A model generated the notes under the pieces. That model was not told the origin of the DNA. It saw only the letters and a list, made by a program, of their open reading frames with translations, and made no database searches. From Diphasiastrum complanatum (Eukaryota > Streptophyta > Lycopodiopsida > Lycopodiales > Lycopodiaceae): a stretch of DNA of 64,000 nucleotides. The stretch spans positions 61,052,957 through 61,116,956 of the forward strand of contig CM055096.1 in assembly GCA_029204225.1 (NCBI GenBank), given 5' to 3'. Below, piece by piece: positions 48,423 to 59,566 of the stretch; the stretch's first letter is position 1, and every line of letters starts with the position of its first letter. The position numbers and the translations under genes are program-made.

Positions 48423-48960
48423 TCATTTTTCAAATACGGAAAAAAAAAAAGTCCAGCCAAACACAATTTGCTCAAATATGTCATCAATGTAATCAAATAT
48501 ATGAAGTAAAGTCTCCGAATAAAGTTGTTTTACGTTTATACTCTCAAAGCATCTATTATAGTAACGTAAGGAAGAATTGTTTTTACATTTGTCGCCACAT
48601 TTGCATTTAAAGAAGGGTTTTTTCCAGTTCCGGATTCGAGGTTGATGTAGGTTCATCCTATTGAAGCCAGTCTCAAAGTGGCCTCTAGTTCTAGCCCAGG
48701 TTTGCTCAGAAGGACATCTAGTAGGTTAAAATCTGCTCATCTTGATGACAATATCAAATGCAATAGGTGTATCAAAGGAGATATTCTTATGCAAAGAAAC
48801 AAGCTTGCAAGACTGAACTTCAGCTTTAGTAAGATGTGTAAGAGCAATCCAGATTTCAACAGAAATGGGTGCCAACAAATTAACAGAAGGAAGGCTCCAA
48901 AGCTTATAGGCAAACTTGGCAGATTTAAATTCAATCGTACGATTAGGTAGCAATTTTTGG
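48423..48960 (-). pseudogene. Possible upstream part of the Helitron polyprotein
   Basis: Minus-strand open readings with few stops: FAYKLWSLPSVNLLAPISVE then IWIALTHLTKAEVQSCKLVS, and after a stop TWARTRGHF, then FKCKCGDKCKNN. An LT-x-x-E helix followed by a Cys-rich patch is common upstream of Helitron_like_N. The match is too weak to be certain. Confidence 0.35.
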
Positions 48961-49430
48961 ATTGGCAGAATTCAAAGGCAGATTGGTTGTCAACATCACA
49001 GTTTTCTTGAGAGAAAGATTCCAACTGAGATGCACTATCATCATCAAGGTCATCAGTAAAGATCAAAGGATGAGGTGAGGTAGGAGGTTCAGTAAGGGTA
49101 GGGGTATAAATAGAAAGGTCACAATTTCTTTTTTTCCAAATAGACAAATACCTTCCGAATATGTAAGAAACTTTCTTCAACAACAATACGTTCAGCATAG
49201 TTAGAGAGATCCATATAGATTTTTTCAATCATGCTTACGTTTCCTTCTTTTCAATGAAATCCATATATGTTTTGATCCAATCCATGGTAGTCATCAAGTC
49301 AACAAGGCAAAAGATCTTATCATCAAGTCTAGCAACATCACAAGTAGCTTCATCATAAGAAGTAATGAGTTTATGAACATCAACAGCTTTCTTCGTGCAA
49401 CAAATGATAGTTTGAACATAAGAGTTAGGA
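48960..49430 (-). pseudogene. Unassigned coding-like relic
   Basis: One minus-strand frame (with a few shifts) reads LWGALPPPNSYVQTIICCTK, DEATCDVARLDDKIFCLVDL, MTTMDWIKTYMDFIEKKE, then DLSNYAERIVVEESFLHIRK. The composition is protein-like and helical, with no known motif. It may be part of cargo captured by the Helitron or an element gag. No function is proposed. Confidence 0.35.
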
Positions 49431-52400
49431 GGAGGAAGGGCTCCCCATAACCAAGAGTAACAACATCATCTTGTGGACTACATCATAAAACATACCTTGT
49501 TAGCCATAAAATACAAGCAAAGGTAAAGGTTTGGTACTACTCCGACCAAAAGGTAGTTGGGTTGGCATCTTAAAAAGATGCTTTGAGAGAGTAACAAAAC
49601 ATCACATAGTCCCTCTTGACAAGTCAAGACCAGACCCTTTGAACCCTTCAATTTATAGCATAACAGGTTAAAATATAACTGTATAAAGTCTTACAGTACA
49701 GAGTACCAAAAAGCAAAGCAAGTTTTAGGACACCCAGCTGTTACCTGCCACTATCCCACACAACAAAACCGCACAAGTTAGTTACATGAGGAAGACATGT
49801 GTCATAATTGAACATCAGTTGTTATCCGTGTCCGAAACAAAATTCACTACTTTATCAACTTGATTGCAATAACAAACAATACGTCCAATCTTTCCTATCA
49901 TGCCTTTCATAATTAGCAATACACTATGCCCTTTCACGAAACCGTATCAGGGCAGATGCCATACTGATTAGTATAAGAGCAAAAAGAATGTATTAAGTTC
50001 ACATAAAAAAATATATACATGTAAGAAGCTATCTTGCAATACACAAATGAAAAGAGATATGATTTTGGCCAAGTGCTAGGTACTAGGGCAGATCCGTGCC
50101 ATACTAGCCCCATGGACCTTCCATGCAAAACATTTGGGAGTCCAAGCACCTTATGGCTTGGGCAAATCCATGCCGTTCAGGCGCGTCAAAATTAGACTCT
50201 GCAAACATCCCTAGCTTACTCATACAGGCTGCACTTTAAGTTTATTTTAAAAAAAAAAACCAAACTTGGTAAACATGACCAAACTTAATAAGATTCATAG
50301 GCATGGAATGTGAGCATCCTTCCGGATCATAACTTCAAAAAAAAACTTTTTGATTTATGTAACTCATAACGTTATGTATTCATGCACAATATTATAGTGT
50401 TGGGCGATACTACCTTCCATATAGCTTCATATAACTTTATACCTGAATGCAAGGTGAAGTAATTTCTTGTGAGCTACCCATGTTCCACAGCCTCAAGCCT
50501 GCTCCATGTATATATACATAACGACAACTCATGTAAATGATGATGAGACAATATGTGAAGAACACATGCAAGTGGAGAAGAGTGAATCAAAGTTTCTGCG
50601 TGAACTCGATTGTGTCTTAATTATCTAATTCCATAGAATCAGAGATCTCAGAGAGAGTGAAAGCTATTCAAAGAATAGAGATAGTTATTTAGTATGTAAC
50701 TAGCCAAGTAAGATCACTGCACACAGTGCGCCATTACTGTGAACTATTCTTGGGCACATGATTGTGATATGATCGTTGTATTCACAACTGCTTAATTCAG
50801 ATTCTCTATTTTCTTATGTGTATTGCACTACGAATGCTTTTTGATTATTTTATTTCTCTATTGACACTCACTCAATTCGGAATGTCTAAACACGAAGGAA
50901 GCATGGTTGTCTCAGATGCCTTTATTCCCTCCCTTCATGGTTGTCGTTGACACCTACCAAGACATTCCTCACCTAATCTATTTGAGAGCACCCCAACATA
51001 ATTGACAGGCATAATTTAGTTTCACTACATTCTGATTTCCTTAATAATCAAGTCATCAAGATAGAGTGCAAACTATGCCAAAACCAAGATGTCTAAATGC
51101 AAACTGACATCCATCCAAGCATCACGAACATGCTAACAAACTAAAAGATATGTACTTGAAAAAAAGTATATGAGCTTACATACTAGGATACTGAAGATAC
51201 CACTGAATACGTTGATTTCAATGTTGCTAATTTTATTGTAGATAGAAACATGATCATAATGGAAATTGGAAAATGCAAGTGGTCCTCTCCAAAGACAAAA
51301 GGGATCCCTTTGACTAGAAACAAACTTAGTTTTGGATGACGAAATCAAATGGTTTCTTGAAGTTGATGAATCCTTTGCAGATGACTTAAATATGGGACAT
51401 GGTATTGTAAGCGGCAGAGTAGCCTTGTTGATACGATCCACTGAGATTCAACCTTGTGGCCTAGGCATTTGTCCCATTGTTGCATCCATGGATGAGGGCC
51501 ATGTACAAACTCACAAATAGATCAATTATGCATGCAACAAAAAAATGATGTCATTATAAGTAAGTCGTCTCATATTACAATAAAATGTGGAGCCACATAA
51601 TTTGACACTTTATTCTTCTTGCACACATTTATGTCTACTATAGAGCTGCATTGGGACAAATTTCTTGACCCAATTTTTTTCATACCAATAAATTGTTGAG
51701 ATCATATGGCCTTGAGATCTATTAACTATGACCATGATTTATTAGAAGGCAATGTTGGTGACACATCAATATTTGAAATGGTCTAGTGATTGATAGAATG
51801 GATTCCACATATGTTCAAGTTGTTTGAGACACTCAAAGTTTATGACAATAAGTGAATGGCCCATATATGGACCGTTACGAAAACCTAATCCATAACTGGC
51901 CATCACTAGTCTCGTGCAATAATAGCGCCAAGGGACTGGCACTCAATTAGTAATGGAGAAAATGTTAGCAGCTCTATGCACAAGAATTGATTAGACAATA
52001 CTAGCATGGACAAATTGATTAGAAAACACTTTTTTTTTTTCCATTTCTATGTCCATATGGACCAAAAGAAATCATCCAAACTGACCTCAACACAATGGAC
52101 ATGAATTTCTATAATGGGGACATAGATGCTAGTTGCACATCAAAAAAGTCTTAACATGCTAATGGCTTGTAAAATTGCCCATAGTCAAAATGGCCGCCCA
52201 AGCACAAGCTTTCATAAAGTGAATATAAACCTGGGCAACATTGAACATTCTTATGTGGCACGAGCATTCTTATGTGGCACTTGTTATGGGGCCTTCTTTT
52301 ATTCAAGAGTTCCTCTCATACTCTTTTTAGTCCTCTCCCAAATCATGCATGATATAGAGGCTATTTTGAGGCATCATATGAGAGTGACTTGTGAAAAAGA

Positions 52401-53169
52401 GTAAAATATAGCTACATAGTTTCATGCCACATGGGCACCATAAGATGGATGATCATATGAGAGTGACTTGGGCACCATAAGATGGATAATCATATGCCAC
52501 ATCTCTTGTACTTATAAATATGGATGCATGCTAATAGATACACTATGGTCTCTCTCGTAGATGCTCATTACGAGAGTAAATAACTTGGAGGTTAATTGTT
52601 TGATTGTCATGGGAATCTAGCATAACATCTTTGTTGCAATTTTCTATAACCTTGGGCGATGGGGGTTGGTGAGTTAATGAATGTTTGACCCCAGTAGTGT
52701 TGGTTAGAATGACACGACTTGGCTTTGTAGAAAAGGTAGGGAGAGAGGCGATATTTGTTATAGATGGTAGGGTAAGAGAAGTGAACAAAGGAAAGATATA
52801 TATATATATATATATATTTTTTTAAAGTTGAAAGGTTAAGATGAGAAAATTGTGTGTAGTGGATAACACGAGTATTAAGCAAGTCTTGCTTTCAAGGACT
52901 AAGATTTATGTTTAGAATGCAAAATTTAGCTTGATCAAGACGAAAGTTATGTACATAATTCTTTCCACACATGTGGAGCTAGTTCTGAAGAAATAAGGCA
53001 TTTTTGAATACAAAGCCTTGCATGCTTATGTTGTTTATTTTAATATGTCTGTGTTTTCTTGTTCCCTTTGAATTCCACACCTTGGTTGAAATGAAGTCAA
53101 ATGCTATATTAATTTTATGAACATAGATTAGTAGTACCTGACTACTCTCTGGAGGATTGTAGGAGTGTT
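49431..53169. other. AT-rich intergenic stretch
   Basis: No gene or element domain recognised. A short (TA)n lies at 52796-52816. A local duplication of the words GATCATATGAGAGTGACTTG and CACCATAAGATGGAT occurs at about 52370-52500. The 5' LTR of the next copia element must begin within the last few hundred bases, but its left end could not be fixed. Confidence 0.55.
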
Positions 53170-53298
53170 TCAGCTGGCAGTGCCCAGCGAACGCATCTGA
53201 ACTCCATCCGCATCTTGAAAGAGAGTCGCGAATGTTTCGTGAATTTTCTTCTCACGATTCTCATCATTCGTATCGGAGCACCGCTCCACTCTCAACAG

Positions 53299-53312
53299 TG
53301 GTATCAGAGCCA
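53299..53312 (+). other. Primer-binding site, initiator tRNA-Met type
   Basis: TGGTATCAGAGCCA begins two bases after the LTR end CAACA. This is the classic copia primer site complementary to the 3' end of initiator tRNA-Met. Confidence 0.9.
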
Positions 53313-53411
53313 CCCTGTCATATTTTGACATAGCCGAGAAGCTAGCAGATCCAGAAGGCCGAGAATTCAGACAATCAACCAAACGACAAAAAAAACAGAC
53401 TTCAAGAAGCA

Positions 53412-54311
53412 ATGGCTTCAATCAGCAGCATGCATAACAAGATCTGCACTATACTTAATTCTTCAAGATCTAACTTTCTAGCCTGGAGAGTTAAGACATC
53501 TTTGATAGTCAAGGGAAAAGGACTCTTCCCCTGGTGGATGGCACAGAAGAAATGCCTACGACAACAGGCAAGGAGCTACACGAATGGAGGGAGAAAAACG
53601 ACAAGGCAGTAGCCTTGCTATCATCTTCCATCGAAGATAGCCTTACACTTGACCTGGCTACACTCTCCAAAGTTAAGGAGATGTGGGATACACTGCTCAC
53701 AAGATCTCAGATGAAATCAAGAAGTCAGATTATGATGCTGGAAGATCAGCTGACGAATCTGCAGTGGGATGGAAAAGACCTTACCTCTTTCGTGAGAAAG
53801 ATGAAGGATCTGTTTCTATCACTACACAACTCAGGAGCAAAGAATGCAGTATCAACTGAGAAGCAGCTCACACATATGTTGAGAGCCTTACCCAGATCTT
53901 TCCAGACGATAGGAACCCTGCTCGCGAAAGATCCTACCATAAACCTCGAAAAGGCGATTGTCGAGATTCGAAAGGAAGTCGAGACCAGAGATCATCTTGA
54001 TCACAAAGATGGTTCTGACCAAACACTCTACGACAACAAAGAAAAATCAAAAAAACAGTTCAAGCCTAAGAGGGACTCGAATCAGAGGCAGGATCATGAC
54101 CAGCAAGCAGAGGGGACCAACAAAAGCAACTGGAAGACCAAAGGGAGGTCGAAACGACAAGAAGACCTGCACGAGATGCATAAGCGACAGACATACAGTA
54201 GATACCTACTGGCTCAATCCCAAGATTGAGTGTATCCATTGCCATAAGAAGGGTCATGAAGCCATGGATGGCCACAAGAACCCAAGAAACAGATCGGCAC
54301 AGAATAGATAG
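53412..54311 (+). pseudogene. copia gag (UBN2 type) with zinc knuckle
   Basis: Starts MASISSMHNKICTILNSSRS then NFLAWRVKTSLIVKGKGL. After a frame change near 53540, the gag core reads DKAVALLSSSIEDSLTLDLA, KEMWDTLLTRS and DQLTNLQWDGKDLTSFVRKM, then LTHMLRALPRSFQTIGTLL. A charged linker and a further frame change lead to the CCHC knuckle ECIHCHKKGHEAMDGHK, in which the last Cys has become Gly. The capsid protein cannot be made from this copy. Confidence 0.88.
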
Positions 54312-54439
54312 GAGAACGATAATAGTTCTTCCCAAGTCGAGGAGCCCGAGAGCTCGAAGATGGGCGAAGAAAGAACGAACAAAAATTGTTCGACCGCCTA
54401 CATCTGTGAAGATGTGTGTGCAACATCAACGTCTGACAC

Positions 54440-54610
54440 ACACGAGGTGATCCTGGATTCATGAGCCACCTCGCACTTCATGACATCAAGACGAATCATG
54501 TCTGATTTCAGAAGTGCAGATCCCTCAAGATTCATAATTTTTGGAGATGGATCCATACATCAAGTGAACGGTATTGGTTCACTCTGGCTCAACACCAACG
54601 ACAGAGACAG
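54440..54610 (+). pseudogene. copia protease, stop at the active-site glycine
   Basis: Reads EVILDS, then TGA at 54462-54464, then ATSHFMTSRRIMSDF and FGDGSIHQVNGIGS. The family triplet is D-S-G, so the stop sits exactly at the Gly of the aspartic protease active site (GGA to TGA is a one-base change). Confidence 0.85.
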
Positions 54611-54799
54611 ATGACTCGAAGACGTTCTATTTGTGCCAACTCTGTAGCAAGAATAGCAGATGCAGGGATGCGTGTGACATTTTCTAACGAAGCATGCAAC
54701 GTGATTGACGCCAGCACCAACACTCTCATTGCTCAAGAAAAGAGGGAAAGGGAACCTATATCATCTAAAGGTACGCCTACTTGCAGATCAGAGGCATCA

Positions 54800-55655
54800 G
54801 ACTCATGACGACTTGCCAGACACTCTGTGGCACAAAAGACTCTGCCACATGAGCTCAATGGCACTCTACCGGGCAAGTCATCATAGAGCAATAATAGGGG
54901 TCAGCATCTCGAATGCAACCAATTTGGCAAGATATCACACACACCATTCGTCAAAGACTCTTACAGAACGACAAAGATTCTGGAGCTAGTGCACTCTGAC
55001 ATCTATGGTCCATTCAACGTGATCTCAGTAGGAGGTTCAAAATACTATATAACCTTCATTGATGATTATAGCAAATTTGCTAGAGTGTATCTCATTCAGA
55101 ATAAATCTGAAGCACTCGATAAATTCACAGAATACGTGAATTGGACTGAGAGATGCACAGGCAGCAAGGTGATGCAGATTAGAATAGATCGAGGTGGCGA
55201 ATATATCTCGAATCGCTTCATTAACTTCCGCAATGATTGTGGTATCATTCACAAAAGAACTACAGCCTACACACCGCAGCATAATGGTGTTGCTGAGCGA
55301 AAGAACAGGACCCTAATGGAAGCAGCTAGATGCATGATGGCCTATTCGAAGGCTCCAAGGGCACTGTGAGCTGAAGCAGTAGCTACAGCCGCATACATCC
55401 AGAACAGGACAGGTAAATCTAGTGTCCCTCACACGACACCACATGAGCTATGGTGGGGTAGAAAGCCCAACCTGTCTCACGTCAGAATATTTGGCTGTGC
55501 AGCATATGCACATATTCCTGATAAGCTTTGCAAGAAGCTTGATGAGAAAGCCGAGCAAAAATTTCTGGTAGGTTATGACAATAATTCGTCATACTACAGA
55601 ATCTACATGCCAGACACGAACACTATGAAAACAGTGACCATATTTGAGTTATAGT
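54800..55655 (+). pseudogene. copia GAG-pre-integrase and integrase
   Basis: GAG-pre-integrase has LPDTLWHKRLCHMSSMAL. After a frame change near 54940-54989, the integrase core reads LVHSDIYGPFNVISVGGSKY, FIDDYSKFARVYLI, RIDRGGEYISNRF and NGVAERKNRTLMEAARCM, with the catalytic D, D and E all present. A TGA at about 55367-55369 interrupts it, after which AEAVATAAYIQNRTG and VRIFGCAAYAHIPDKL continue. It ends at a TAG near 55652. Confidence 0.9.
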
Positions 55656-57302
55656 GTAAGCAAGCTAAGTCTCTCTTCAGTTCATGCAACTATGTCCATG
55701 AGTTCATTCAACTCAAGTAAGGATTCCATCCTCACTTTCCATGTAGAGTAGTTGGATGAACTCAACCTATCATTAGTTTCTAACATGATCCCACCATTGG
55801 AAGCCATGAATATAATGATTCTTCAGCTTTTAGGCTCTGTCCTATTGCACCTAGCACTCACTTTCCTCTCAACAAATGATGGATAAGGAGATCTCAGAAG
55901 ATCTAGGACCCTAAAACACTTCTATCTTGAACTTGGCTGGTTTCCAAGCATAGAAAGGAAGATTGAAAACACATGCAACACTTTGAACACACTAAGAATG
56001 GATTACAAACTCAAACCAACCTAAACACACTCTTGCTTAAGCTCTAAAACTTTCCAGCAAGTGACCAAATTCCTCCAAGTTATGGTGTGAAGAGTTACTG
56101 CATTCTTAGAAAATACAAAAGACTAGGCTGCCAAGAATACCTAGAATTGAACAAACTTGATCAGCATATGATCAACACACTAAGATATTGATTCAACCTG
56201 TAAAACCACATGTAAACCACACTTATAAAAGTTTATAAACTCCAGCAAGTGATAAATGCAAGCTTTAGAGGTGAATGAAAGAGCACACTTAGTGAATCAC
56301 AAGACTAGCTTCACTAGCTTGTCAAATCTTGGTGTTTAGATGTAGATCTAAGATCACTTCTTAGGCCCTGGCTCACCCTCCATGAACAAAACTTGTCGAC
56401 ATTTCATGCTTCTACAAGATTGCTCTTTTAGTTGGAGAATTTTCCAAGCCTACCAAACTTATTTCTTTGTTTGCATGATAAATTTGTGTGTTCATTTGGT
56501 TTGCTTTTTAGCCTTGCCTATTGCAATATATTTCTTTCATGAATCTTGGTAAATGTGACTATATCGATGATAGAGCAATATCGAGGAAAAGCATATGTAT
56601 TTTTAATGTCCACCGAAGACCAAACAATACATATGAGACACTATAAAAAATGTTTACACCTTCACATTGCCAGTGATTTTTAGAGCAATTAGTAACTATG
56701 AAGACATGCACAAAAAAAATGTCAACCTATAACAAATGTCGTTTTTCAAAATATCTATCTTGCAATACATTCGTTTCATACATTTAGTTACAGCTTTCAG
56801 AAAACTTCCTTTTTTGTTAATATATTCTATATTGTATAAATAAGTCCTCCACCTTTGAAGGGCCTTATGATAGGATGAAGCTAGTTTTAGCTGGTAAGAT
56901 ATTGATAGGGGACACCTATGAATGTCCAATAATCATTCATTACTTTTTGGATCTTATCTTCAATGCCGATAATATATCAATGCCTAAAATTGCTACTTGT
57001 CGCTTTATATCTTACACGATCATTGGGCTTTCTAGTCATGACTTTGTCAAAAGCCATGCAAACGAACAACAGATAGTTGAGGTAGTTTTGATTATTGAGG
57101 TAATATTAACATTTTACTAGCAATTGGAACTTTGTGAAATGCTTCTTAGGAAATTATCCTTTTCTATTCATGTGTAAATGGTTTATCAAGTAGAAAGTTG
57201 TATGTGTTTTGTTTTCTCTCATCAAGTAATATGTCCATTCCTCACAATTCATACTCGTTAGTTGAATGTTGTATGTATTTTGTTTTGTCTCACTAAGTAC
57301 TA
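55656..57302. other. AT-rich stretch with no recognised gene
   Basis: No RT or LTR of the copia element follows. Around 56875-57120 one plus-strand frame is open and compositionally protein-like (KIATCRFISYTIIGLSSHDF); it could be an upstream exon of the decayed gene at 57.3-59.6 kb. The evidence is insufficient to call it. Confidence 0.45.
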
Positions 57303-59566
57303 TCTATGACAAGAACTTTTTGGTCTTTTCAAGCACCGAAAAGACTAGCATGGGAATAGACATAGGACTGGAGAAGTTGCATTGCTCAATTGTTTCGAGT
57401 GACAAAAAATGCAAATGGCTTAAATGGTGAACGAGACCAATGAGTGGCCAGTTTGGGATTCCAAGAAGCGACAAAGATTTTAGAGTGAGGCTAGCAAAAG
57501 AAACATGGCTTGAGTATTTGCTGGAAACAACAAGCAAAGTTTTGGAAGAATGCACCGCTTTGCATACGTCCTAATGTCGTTGTGCTTTGTATGTTTATAT
57601 CTTTAGCTTAGTGAGCTTATTAACATTTGTTTCCATGATAATTATGTATTGATTTTGTGGACGTGCATGTGTTCCATATCTAGGGCCGATGCAAATGGAG
57701 AATGTTGAGTCACTAGATGATTTTTTCATAGATTTTCAGTTGCAATATAGAAAGAAAATATTTGCAGCTACTGAGCCAGACATGGAGCATGCAAAAAATG
57801 GAAAAAGAGCAACTAGATATCAAAGGAAGTGCCAAGCATGTGGTGTGGAGGTAAAAACTTTTGATAATTGCACTGAGTTTCAAATGTTTGTGTCTAAACA
57901 TGCTTGCTAACATGGTGTCTTTTTTTCACTGTTGAATATAGACAATTTTTAGCTTGGTGAAGGCAAAAAAACTGGATAAATTGCCTTCCTATTTTAAATT
58001 GTGGACTCAAAGGTCCAATACGAAGAGTTGCATGTACAATGACAAGTACCATGCTAGCTTGAGTGATTGGGAGCTGGCCAATAATCCTTGGTGGATAGAA
58101 TTTTCTACTAATACATGTCCCGATGATGAGAAAGAAAGCGTCGACTTGCACGTTAATGGCAATTTATCTAGTCCTGTCATAGATAGCGACGTTCCTCATG
58201 TTGAGTTGGAAATGGGAGAAACTGACATTAAAATTGAAGAACAAGTACCAAGGCAACGTCTTTTGAAGTTGAGTCGCAAGGGCAAAGAGGTAGCAAAATA
58301 ATCACCATTGCTTGCTGCGGTGACAACGACTATGTCATATGCCAAGCGAGTGCAAGACTCAGTGGAATACATATGTCCATCACTCGCATTGTCAAAGTCT
58401 AGCAGCAAGGTCAAATAGGTTTTTTATGTGATTTTTTCAAGGACTTATACTGGACGCATACTATTATTGAATTGTTGATTAGTTTTGCACTATATATATT
58501 GACACTGATTTTGTGTGCATTGTGTTAGATATTCACTATTTGTGAGGACATTATGAATGTTTCCATATGTGCATCCAAAAAAACTATTGCTACTGAGATA
58601 GAAAATTTGTTGACACATCTGCAAGAAGTTTGCATAGGTACACGGATCAGATGAGGTAAGAGTGTTGGTGCTAGTGTGGACATGGTTTTGTTGGATTTTC
58701 CCACAAATATAGTGCCATTAGGATTTTTTGGCAGTGTTCCATTATGGAATACAGATGAGGATGCACTTTTCGAGGCATCTCCCTAGTTCACATCAACTAT
58801 TTTAGACGACGGAATGGTCAGTTGCATTGTTGGAGTTTACCACATTACATTGTTGAAAAGATTTGCTAGAAAATGTGGACTGAGAGTGCTAAGACACGCT
58901 ATCTTATGTGGAGTATATAAATTTGGCATCACAAATACGAAGCTATAGGTACGTAGTTATATAAAATTTGGTATTGTTTTACAATGCATCACATTTGTGT
59001 GTATTTCTAATAACCTACTTTTTGTGCACTGTCTTTTGCAGGTATATATGCTGGGTGTATATATTCTATGTTGTGCCGATGCATCTCCCACAATTCCAAT
59101 GGGAGATTCTAATACAATCGATGTGTCGTTGTTTTCAAAAGCACAATAGATCATTGGGTGCACAACTACCCCACATCGGAACTTTTGCTTGATTCGATGA
59201 CGTCAAGACCGTTGCGAGGTGGGATGGAGAAGAGTCCACATCTCATTTGTTTTTTGGTGGAGCTATGTTGCAAGGCTTTTGGAGTGGTTGTGGATTCTTT
59301 CCTTGGATGTGATGAGACATTATATGCATGCGCCAGCACCGATAGAGACTGTATTGCAATGAACTACGATCAAGCTATTTTGGCTCATATGACAAATAGA
59401 TATGGTGAGTATATTTCGCACAAGCGTTTGTTTTTTCCATGCTTCAAGTTCTAGGAATACATTGGTCCATTGTTTGACAATTTGTTCCTGCACTGCCCAA
59501 ACTGTTGAAGTGGACTCTGACAACGATGCCAAGGATACGGAGCAATGGGATTTTGATGACTTCTAG
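57303..59566 (+). pseudogene. Decayed multi-exon gene with beta-class DNA methyltransferase-like C-terminus
   Basis: Exon-like blocks joined by introns: 57310-57570, 57686-57910, about 57945-58418, 58529-58948 and 59042-59566. Block 2 has a Cys-rich region (RYQRKCQACGVEVKTFDNC). Block 3 is acidic and then basic (RQRLLKLSRKGKEVAK). Block 4 has VDMVLLDFPTNIVPLGFF, a motif IV-like segment (DPP replaced by DFP), then DDGMVSCIVGVYHITLLKRF. Block 5 has HWVHNYPTSELLLDSM, then EKSPHLICFLVELC and VVDSFLGCDETLYACAS with RDCIAMNYDQ, which follows the EKP...VLDPFxGSGTT..A...R..IGIE pattern. Motif IV before motif I is the permuted beta class of amino-methyltransferases. The end is acidic (TEQWDFDDF, TAG at 59564). 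In-frame stops lie at 58299, 58416, 58652, 58784 and 58946, and frame changes near 59130 and 59490. Confidence 0.55.

Larger units (their letters stand above)
53170..55655 (+). mobile_element. Ty1/copia retrotransposon (second), 5' part, decayed
   Basis: Order: LTR end (CAACA at 53293-53297), primer-binding site, gag with UBN2-type core, zinc knuckle, protease, GAG-pre-integrase, integrase. The reading stops at about 55653, so RT, RNase H and the 3' LTR are missing. Several frameshifts and stops interrupt it. It is a different lineage from the copia at the left edge. Confidence 0.92.

Noticed and set aside
59158-59454. Treating the 98-codon frame as an independent small gene
   Set aside because: It is the C-terminal methyltransferase-like block of a longer decayed gene; its upstream part is in another frame because of an indel.
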